Below are positions 57,159-64,000 of a stretch of DNA of 64,000 nt, in pieces. The position numbers and the translations under genes are program-made. The notes beneath the pieces were generated by a model. It searched no databases. It saw only the letters and a program-made list of their open reading frames with translations, and was not told the origin of the DNA. The stretch spans positions 118,784,354-118,848,353 of the forward strand of contig OX578142.1 in assembly GCA_951213105.1 (NCBI GenBank). The letters run 5' to 3'. This DNA is from Amaurobius ferox. Taxonomy: Eukaryota > Arthropoda > Arachnida > Araneae > Amaurobiidae. The first letter of the stretch is position 1; each line of letters opens with the position of its first letter.

Positions 57159-57605
57159 TGTAATGTCGATATTCAAATCGCATTACTTTTGTGTAAAATG
57201 CATAAATTTATGTATTATATTTCTTTATATACAGCTCTTTTACAGATTTTAATTCTGCCTTGAAAACCCCCTTTTTGTCGTTTTTATGTAAGTGTTATCT
57301 TGGAATATTTATTATTCTTCAATCAAAATCATTTTTGGTATATTATTAATGTGCGAGCGCTTTGAGAGTTATTTCTTCTGTTGAGTTCAAGGTCTTTTTG
57401 GCAGTCGAAAATGGAAGTGCCAATGTAAACTATTTCATAGTCAATACATTTGTGCTGCAGACGATAATGAGGTTTTGCAACGGTTGTTTATAGCAGATGG
57501 TTCTTCAGACATCCTGTCGAGACATGCTGGCGTTTGGCCGTGAGAACCTTTTCTCGGCGGGAAATATCATGATTGTTTTCTATTGGTGGTGACGGACAGG
57601 AAGCT

Positions 57606-57620
57606 TTCGTCCAGGTCCGT
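57606..57620 (+). repeat. Target-site duplication, left, of SINE S7
   Basis: 'ttcgtccaggtccgt' recurs exactly at 57910-57924. The SINE-free second LTR has it once ('tttgtccaggtccgt', 62586-62600). Confidence 0.9.
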
Positions 57621-57909
57621 TGTTGTTGATGAAACCCAGACCGTCCGACCTACCAGAAAGGTGTAAGGTAACTTCTTGGACGGTCGGGAAGTGCCACCCA
57701 ATTTAGACCGGAACCCAGTGGGGGAGGCATCCACAGGGACCGTACCCTCCTTCCCCTACCACCAACCTCTCGGAAGGACTTTCGGACCCACATGTTTAAC
57801 GTGATCGTACTCCGCATGAACACGGCGGCAGTTTTTGGCAGTGGCTGGAATCGAACCCGGGCCTACCGAGTGCAACTCCAGCGCGCTAACCAATGGGCTA
57901 CCGCGCACC
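57621..57909 (-). mobile_element. tRNA-derived SINE (copy S7), full length
   Basis: Reverse orientation: the tail 'tgttgttgatgaaaccc' comes first, then body, B box (reverse 'ggaatcgaacccgggc', about 57848) and A-box region ('gcgctaaccaatgggctacc'). 289 bp with a perfect 15-bp target duplication. It has the tRNA head, unlike the 5S-headed copies. The empty site in the sister LTR fixes its boundaries. Confidence 0.95.
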
Positions 57910-57924
57910 TTCGTCCAGGTCCGT
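57910..57924 (+). repeat. Target-site duplication, right, of SINE S7
   Basis: Exact match to 57606-57620. Confidence 0.9.
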
Positions 57925-57945
57925 GGAAATGTTGGCTAAAAAAAG

Positions 57946-57953
57946 TATAAAAG
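57946..57953 (+). promoter_or_regulatory. TATA box in left LTR
   Basis: TATAAAAG in 'aaaagtataaaagccg', followed by a pyrimidine-rich stretch ('ttttctcgctctcttatgct') where a start site would fall. The same box is at 62622-62629. It argues for plus-strand transcription from the LTR. Confidence 0.6.
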
Positions 57954-58345
57954 CCGTGCGCACCTTTTCTCGCTCTCTTATGCTCTTGCTCTTACGACTG
58001 ACAAATTCTCTGTAGGCAGTTCACGATTGCAACGCTCACTCCGAATCTCGGGAGTCTGACCTCCAGGCAGATTCCTAGAGATTCGTGAGCTGAAGAATGC
58101 TGCCGTTCTTACGTCCATTCTATGGTACGATCCCGAGGCTCATACCGGTAATAGAATAACATCGAGACTGCATATAGAATGAACCCGATGCTCATACCGG
58201 GAATATAACAACGAGTCAGCTAGTGGAATGCTCCCGAGGCTCATACCGGGAATGTTAATCGCAACGTCGCTACCTGAGTTATCTTGAGACTCAAGTCAAG
58301 TTTGATTTCGAGTCGATTCCTGTTGAAGTTCCATTGAATAAAGCC

Positions 58346-58489
58346 ATGAGTCCAGGTTGGGCCATTCTGGAGAACACCAGAATGTGTGTGCCATCCTTTC
58401 TTTCCGTGAGAAACACAGATATATTGCTGTGTGGGCGATTGGCTGATGTTGGGAGCTACGACCTTACTCACGACGACTTGATGACCTGG
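58346..58489 (+). other. 48-codon open segment ending at a splice-donor motif in the LTR
   Basis: ATG at 58346 opens 48 codons with balanced composition (Trp, Cys, Gly, Asp present), GC-richer than its surroundings. It ends in a Trp codon directly followed by 'gtaagc' at 58490. The identical segment is in the other LTR at 63022-63165. It might be a coding first exon, but conservation between LTRs says nothing about selection. No family is recognised. Confidence 0.25.
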
Positions 58490-59160
58490 GTAAGCGACCT
58501 TTATATTTTAACCAAGACGTGCCAGACGTACAGTAGATATTAGAGAGAGAGACATTGGAATGGAGAATGCAGCCATCCACCGTAATCTGTAGCTCCAATT
58601 TAATACGTATTCTAAAAATATAATTTCTGATTTAATTAAATATCAAAAATGCCTTTTTTACTCTCAGAGTGCTCATCCCCGTAATTTGACCATACCTATT
58701 TTGATACATTTATGATATGTGGTTTGCCACTCTATTACATTATGTTAGATTATGGAGGCTCTAAAGCCAGTGGCGCTCTGATGAAACCTGCGCATGTGTC
58801 CAGTGGTGTGCTGAGAGATTCAGCTGTTATATTTGAATACTTCTAAGAAATTAACATCTTGAATAAATGAAAAATCATTTTAACTTCAAAATTCTGTTTA
58901 TTCATTTGTGTATTTTAATTCATTTTGTTATTTGTGAAGAAGACGTTCCTTAAAGGTAAGGTTTTGATTTTAAATGTTTTTAGGTTATTTAGGTTCTTCT
59001 GGGCTGTTGGTCATCTCGGAGATTTACTTCTCCGGACAGGAGTGTGTGGACCTGTGGGTTATTTTGCGGCATTTTCTTGATCATGGCTTTTGTAGTGGTG
59101 CTGGTGTGGCTAAATTCTAAATTAAGAGGTCACGTTTTTTCTTTGTATCCTTCGCCATGA

Positions 59161-62135
59161 TTCTTTTTGGTAAATATTTGGAAAATTTTTGAAATGGAAT
59201 TTCGAAAATAATTATGTGGAAATATTTGTTATTGAATGTTGATAATGAAATTTTTAGATTTTTGGAAATTTTGAAAAAGTGAATTTGTGGGGACTGAGAG
59301 CTTCTTTTCCCTGAGAGGTTGTTGAATTTGAAATTTTGTTTGCCTCAGGATGAGAAATAATTCTCCATTTGTTTTGATTTTAAATGTTTCGGTTTCCTTG
59401 CCCTGTTGTTGCATCCAGGCACCTTGATTTTTGTTATTTTCGTGTCTTTGACTCTCCTGAGTTTTTCTGCTGAGTTTGTTGTGATAGTGGATTCACGACC
59501 CACTTTCACTGGATTGAGTTGATTGTATGGACGCTTGCAGTCAACGTTTAGTTTGAAATTGTCTCACAAACAATTCGAGGAGAGACGAATTGATCACTCG
59601 TCTGAGCAGAGTTTCCTTGGGTTTGAATTTGACCTTGCTTGTGTGTTTGGGGTGCATGTTGATGTTCTGTTGAACTAGCGTAATTCTATGGGATGGTTGA
59701 TACCCCATTAGTGACTTTTCTCGAGGGTTGATCCCCGTTTGCACCCATGCCTGTGTTTACTTCGGTAGCAGATGAAAGAATTCCTGCTCATTTTACTTCT
59801 TGAATTTTTTCTTGGCTGCAGTCGATTGCATTTCTGCAGAGTCCAACGCTGAAGGTTGAAATTCCTGAAAAATATTTTTGAGGATGGGTTGCTTTGCTTT
59901 GGCAAGTGAAATTTGGAGAATTTGGAAATGTTGAAATTTTGAAAATATTGAAGTTGTTTGATTTGAGAATTATGAAAATGATTTTATTACACAAATTTTA
60001 TTTACGTTATGCTTCAGATCCCCGTTTTTAATCCCCCTGAGTTGATTTGAATTTTTTAAAGTTGAAAATGTTGTTCCTGTCTCCTTCTTCCCTGTGCTGT
60101 GTTTTTACTGAATTGAGTTGTGATGTTGTTCCTCCCTCGGTTCCGGTGGTGCGAACGTGAGTGAGTGGAGTTGTCCTCCTCTGTTTGAGCGAGTCGACAC
60201 TTTTTCTTTTCCGTTCCCGTTCTGTGGATGTGCGAGGCGATGTCTGGAACTTTTGATTGGCTGACACCAGTTTGATTTGAATTGTGTAATGAATATTTAA
60301 CTCCGAACTTGAATACTTTCAGAACTTATGAAAAAAAATTTTTTTGGCGACTCCTGTTTATTATTACGACAATATTTAGAAATACTTTGAAAAAATTGAC
60401 TGAATTTTGGAATCTGGAAATTGTTTACATTGTGGAATTCTTGAGTCAGTGAACTCTGAAGTTGTTGATTTAATTACAGAAATATGGTTAAATTTTTGAT
60501 GAATTGATTCCACAATTATTTTACTTTGATTGAAAGTATTTTGGAAATTTACTTGTTTTGAAATCCATTTGAGAAAATTTTGAAATTGAAAGATTTTATT
60601 TTGAAACTTGGTTGATTTACTACGAAAATGGATGTATTCTGGATTTCATTTGATTTTCTTGTAGTTATTAGATTGAATTTTTTGCACTTGACAATTTTAT
60701 TTCGAAACTTTGAGTTTGGTGCAATGGTTGAATAACATTGAGAAAGAGATTTTTGTTGAACTCGTTTAATTACTGATTTTGACTTCTACTTATTTTGACT
60801 TACGAGTGAAAGGCAACTTAATTTAATGATAGATTTATTGATTTAAAGAAATTTATTGATTTTTTATGAAATGACACTTTTTTATTTACAGATAATTGGA
60901 ATTTTTTTTATAATTTGGTGTGTGGCGAAAACTGTCTTCAAATTTGCCTTTTTCGGTGGCAATGTTGATAAATTGTATTTGAAATGTAATTGAATATTTA
61001 CTTGCAGTTAAAGTTGAGGCTTGAGAGTCCTCTGTACCCGAAGTTCTGTGCCAAGAGAGCACTGATTTGAAAATGTGGCACTTGTTTACAAAAGAATATA
61101 TGGTTTGAATTCTGCCACCTTGCCACTTCTTGCTTGCCACCTGTTTTTGCCATTTGGAAAAATTTTAATTAGTGTAAAAGAAATTTATTTTTGATGAAAA
61201 TTTACAAAATGATTAAAGATATTTTTAATAAAGTGATATTTTGGAATAATTTAAATTTATGAAATAAAAATGGTAAGATATATATTGTGTCATGATTGCC
61301 AAAATTGCCTTGCTGTTGCCTCTATATTAAGAGATGATGAAAATGCTGTGTCAAATGGACACTTGATGTTGACAAGAATTATGAGTCATGTGAACCACTG
61401 GACAAGGTTTGTTTGAAAAATTTTATGTTACTATTTCTGGGTATGGTCATTTCTCATTTAAATCTGTATTGAATTTATATTGCTGCTGTTTCTTCCTTGA
61501 CTAAATGGAAAAGTAATGAGCTGATCATTTTCTGCTGTGGTCATGAAATAAATTGTGATTACATTATCTTGAAAAGTTTAAGACTTAAATTGGAATTAAA
61601 AAAATGTTTTGATGTTGACCACATTTTACTTAAAGTTAAGATTCTTGAAGGAAAGTGAACATTTCTTGGAAATTAAAATTTAATTTAGTGAAAGTTGATT
61701 TAACTTAGAATTTGGAAATTTAATTGATAATTTTATTTACAAAGCTTACTTGCAGAGAAATTTAATTTTAACTTGGCTGTTCGACTTGAGGGGTGTTGTG
61801 TTATTTACTTTTTGTGAACCTTGGGATTAAAATTTAATTTACAATCTTAATTTTTCACATGTTGTGATTTTTGTGATGGAGTTGTAGATATTAGGATTTT
61901 AGACTGGATTGCAGTCATTTTTAGGTTTCTTTGGCTATGGTTCTTCGACATGCGCCCATGTGGGATGGTGCCCGTGTCAAGAACTCTTTGGTGACAGCTG
62001 CACCACAAAATTTTGTTGAAATTCTTCTTGAAGGTGTACAACTTCAAGAGCCTGATGCCTACATGCACCTGCTTGTTATTTTGAAAAATTTCTTCGCTTC
62101 GCTCGGAAATTTTTCCCCGGAGGCCCCAAGGTATT
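59161..62135. mobile_element. Internal region of the LTR element, no retroviral genes seen
   Basis: About 3 kb, strikingly rich in T and G on the plus strand. Minus-strand frames (59229, 59541, 59708, 59788, 60028, 60886, 61847) are Lys/Asn/Gln/Thr-rich, as expected from that skew. I find no gag zinc knuckle, protease, RT or integrase motif on either strand. Minus-strand reading has a purine run AAAAAGAA abutting one LTR (59161-59170 region), and 'tggggcctccgggg' a few bases inside the other. These could be a polypurine tract and a primer site. Plus-strand signals in the LTR point the other way, so orientation is unresolved. Probably a non-autonomous large-LTR element. Confidence 0.6.
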
Positions 62136-62140
62136 TGTAA
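61925..62140 (+). other. 71-codon open segment after a splice-acceptor motif
   Basis: Follows 'gcagtcatttttag' and is open from 61925 to a TAA at 62138-62140, the stop lying just inside the second LTR. Base composition is clearly GC-richer than the preceding 2.5 kb, with an acidic-to-neutral, hydrophobic-patterned product. The reading phase matches that left at 58490. Not recognised. Confidence 0.25.
62083..62114. repeat. Perfect inverted repeat before the right LTR
   Basis: 'gaaaaatttc' and 'gaaatttttc' flank a short 'ttcgcttcgctcg'-type loop, forming a 10-bp stem just inside the internal region. Confidence 0.7.
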
Positions 62141-63835
62141 TGTCGATATTCAAATCGCATTACTTTTGTGTAAAATGCATAAATTTATGCATTATATTTC
62201 TTTATATACAGCTCTTTTACAGATTTTAATTCTGCCTTGAAAACCCCCTTTTTGTCGTTTTTTTCGTAAGTGTTATCTTGGAATATTTATTATTCTTCAA
62301 TCAAAATCATTTTTGGTATATTATTAATGTGCGAGCGCTTTGAGAGTTATTTCTTCTGTTGAGTTCAAGGTCTTTTTGGCAGTCGAAAATGAAAGTGCCA
62401 ATGTAAACGATTTCATAGTTTCAATACATTTCTGCTGCAGACGATAATGAGGTTTTGCAACGGTTGTTTATAGCAGATGGTTCTCCAGACATCCTGTCGA
62501 GACATTCTGGCGTTTGGCCGTGAGAACCTTTTCTCGGCCGGAAATATCATGATTGTTTTCTATTCGTGGTGACGGACTGGAAGCTTTTGTCCAGGTCCGT
62601 GGAAATGTTGGCTAAAAAAAGTATAAAAGCCGTGCCCACCTTTTCTCGCTCTCTTATGCTCTTGCTCTTACGACTGACAAATTCTCTGTAGGCAGTTCAC
62701 GATTGCAACGCTCACTCCGAATCTCGGGAGTCTGACCTCCAGGCAGATTCCTAGAGATTCGTGAGCTGAAGAATGCTGCCGTTCTTACGTCCATTCTATG
62801 GTACGATCCCGAGGCTCATACCGGTAATAGAATAACATCGAGACTGCATATAGAATGAACCCGATGCTCATACCGGGAATATAACAACGAGTCAGCTAGT
62901 GGAATGCTCCCGAGGCTCATACCGGGAATGTTAATCGCAACGTCGCTACCTGAGTTATCTTGAGACTCAAGTCAAGTTTGATTTCGAGTCGATTCCTGTT
63001 GAAGTTCCATTGAATAAAGCCATGAGTCCAGGTTGGGCCATTCTGGAGAACACCAGAATGTGTGTGCCATCCTTTCTTTCCGTGAGAAACACAGATATAT
63101 TGCTGTGTGGGCGATTGGCTGATGTTGGGAGCTACGACCTTACTCACGACGACTTGATGACCTGGGTAAGCGACCTTTATATTTTAACCAAGACGTGCCA
63201 GACGTACAGTAGATATTAGAGAGAGAGATATTGGAATGGAGAATGCAACCATCCACCGTAATCTGTAGCTCCAATTTAATACGTATTCTAAAAATATAAT
63301 TTCTGATTTAATTAAATATCAAAAATGCCTTTTTTACTCTCAGAGTGCTCATCCCAGTAATTTGACCATACCTATTTTGATACATTTATGATATGTGGTT
63401 TGCCACTCTATTACATTATGTTAGATTATGGAGGCTCTAAAGCCAGTGGCGCTCTGATGAAACCTGCGCATGTGTCCAGTGGTGTGCTGAGAGATTCAGC
63501 TGTTATATTTGAATACTTCTCAGAAATTAACATCTTGAATAAATGAAAAATCATTTTAACTTCAAAATTCTGTTTATTCATTTGTGTATTTTAATTCATT
63601 TTGTTATTTGTGAAGAAGACGTTCCTTAAAGGTAAGGTTTTGATTTTAAATGTTTTTAGGTTATTTAGGTTCTTCTGGGCTGTTGGTCATCTCGGAGATT
63701 TACTTCTCCGGACAGGAGTGTGTGGACCTGTGGGTTATTTTGCGGCATTTTCTTGATCATGGTTTTTGTAGTGATGCTGGTGTGGCTAAATTCTAAATTA
63801 AGAGGTCACGTTTCTTCTTATCCTCCGCCACTACA
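62136..63835 (+). mobile_element. Long terminal repeat, right copy (1,700 bp)
   Basis: TGTAATGTCG ... CCGCCACTACA, hence TG...CA (TGTA...TACA) ends, directly followed by the ATAG duplication. It lacks the SINE found in the left copy. It contains the same TATA box (62622-62629), 'gctcataccgg' triple repeat, AATAAA motifs and donor motifs. Frames at 62917 and 63010 repeat those at 58241 and 58334. Confidence 0.88.
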
Positions 63836-63839
63836 ATAG
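63836..63839 (+). repeat. Target-site duplication (ATAG), right, of LTR element
   Basis: Matches 57155-57158. Confidence 0.7.
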
Positions 63840-64000
63840 CATCCATCTTGTGTCAAAATCGTGATTTTTAAAGTTCTTTTTAATTCATATTGAGTGTTGT
63901 ATCCGTCCTAAAAATACTTTATTTTTGCCTAAATTCTGTGCATCTACAAACTGAAACAACGCAATGACAATATATTTCAGTTTAAATGCTCTTCCAAATT
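63836..64000 (+). mobile_element. Family B element, continuation, cut by window edge
   Basis: 'atagcatccatcttgtgtca' and onward matches 45765-45925 and 26208-26370, in register with where 57158 left off. It continues beyond the window. Confidence 0.8.

Larger units (their letters stand above)
57159..59160 (+). mobile_element. Long terminal repeat, left copy (with SINE inside)
   Basis: Begins TGTAATGTCG. It is collinear with 62136-63835 once the SINE at 57621-57909 and one target duplication are removed, about 1.7 kb each. I counted roughly 20 base differences, so the pair is young. It carries a TATA box, three copies of a 'gaggctcataccggg' phrase (58131-58256), AATAAA at about 58337 and 58863, and GT-type donor motifs at 58490 ('tgggtaagc') and about 58953 ('aaaggtaagg'). 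Its right end ('cgccatga') is more diverged from the other copy's 'cgccactaca' than the rest is. Confidence 0.85.

Noticed and set aside
62917..63219. Two frames repeated at 58241-58543 taken as conserved genes
   Set aside because: They are identical because they lie in paired LTRs. LTR copies are made equal at insertion, so this is not evidence of selection.

Overview
This window looks like non-coding, repeat-saturated nuclear DNA from an animal, most likely an arthropod. An arachnid such as a spider is my best guess, with low confidence. The reasons are strong AT richness, no operon-like coding, a Tc1-like transposase relic, a tRNA-derived SINE family with an arthropod-like 5S rRNA head, long (TA)n and (GT)n microsatellites, and many nested AT-rich interspersed elements. 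I found no intact host protein gene. Nearly all open frames are short chance frames inside repeats.

Layout. 1-5.98 kb: two hairpin-ended element families (called here family C and family A), three copies of a GC-richer repeat (family D), and two SINE copies inside a shared duplicated block. 7.2-7.85 kb: a 55-bp satellite with a five-monomer higher-order period. 8.2-19.9 kb: five related minus-strand fragments (family E) that look like a decayed local cluster of small secreted-protein genes. Between them lie a head-body-body SINE dimer and a three-level nest (family A, then SINE, then a 945-bp solo LTR). 20.3-22.1 kb: a (TA)n tract and a dead Tc1-like transposon. 22.5-31.4 kb: more A and B elements, two diverged tandem arrays, and a full-length chimeric SINE whose head is a complete 119-nt 5S rRNA. 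31.7-42.9 kb: families C and A again, with a second 5S-headed SINE. 43.4-46.7 kb: two inverted copies of a Penelope-like 3' end, one carrying a hammerhead ribozyme with the expected core, each next to or split by a family B element. 51.3-54.1 kb: internally duplicated and foldback family C elements and a 221-bp snap-back hairpin insertion with a 13-bp target duplication. 57.16-63.84 kb: an LTR element with 1.7-kb LTRs and a roughly 3-kb internal region without retroviral genes. It sits inside a family B copy, and one LTR holds a SINE that the other lacks.

How the parts relate. Most of the window can be read as insertion layers. Families A, B, C and D are old. SINEs entered A, C and the long LTR. 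A solo LTR entered a SINE. Several junctions are clean enough (target duplications of 4, 5, 11, 13, 13 and 15 bp) to order the events. The points that look least ordinary are the 5S-tRNA SINE that has lost its tRNA B box, the Penelope hammerhead, the shared microsatellite-plus-motif module inside unrelated-looking families, the local family E cluster, and the non-coding long-LTR element. Family letters are mine. No database was consulted, and all alignments were done by eye.
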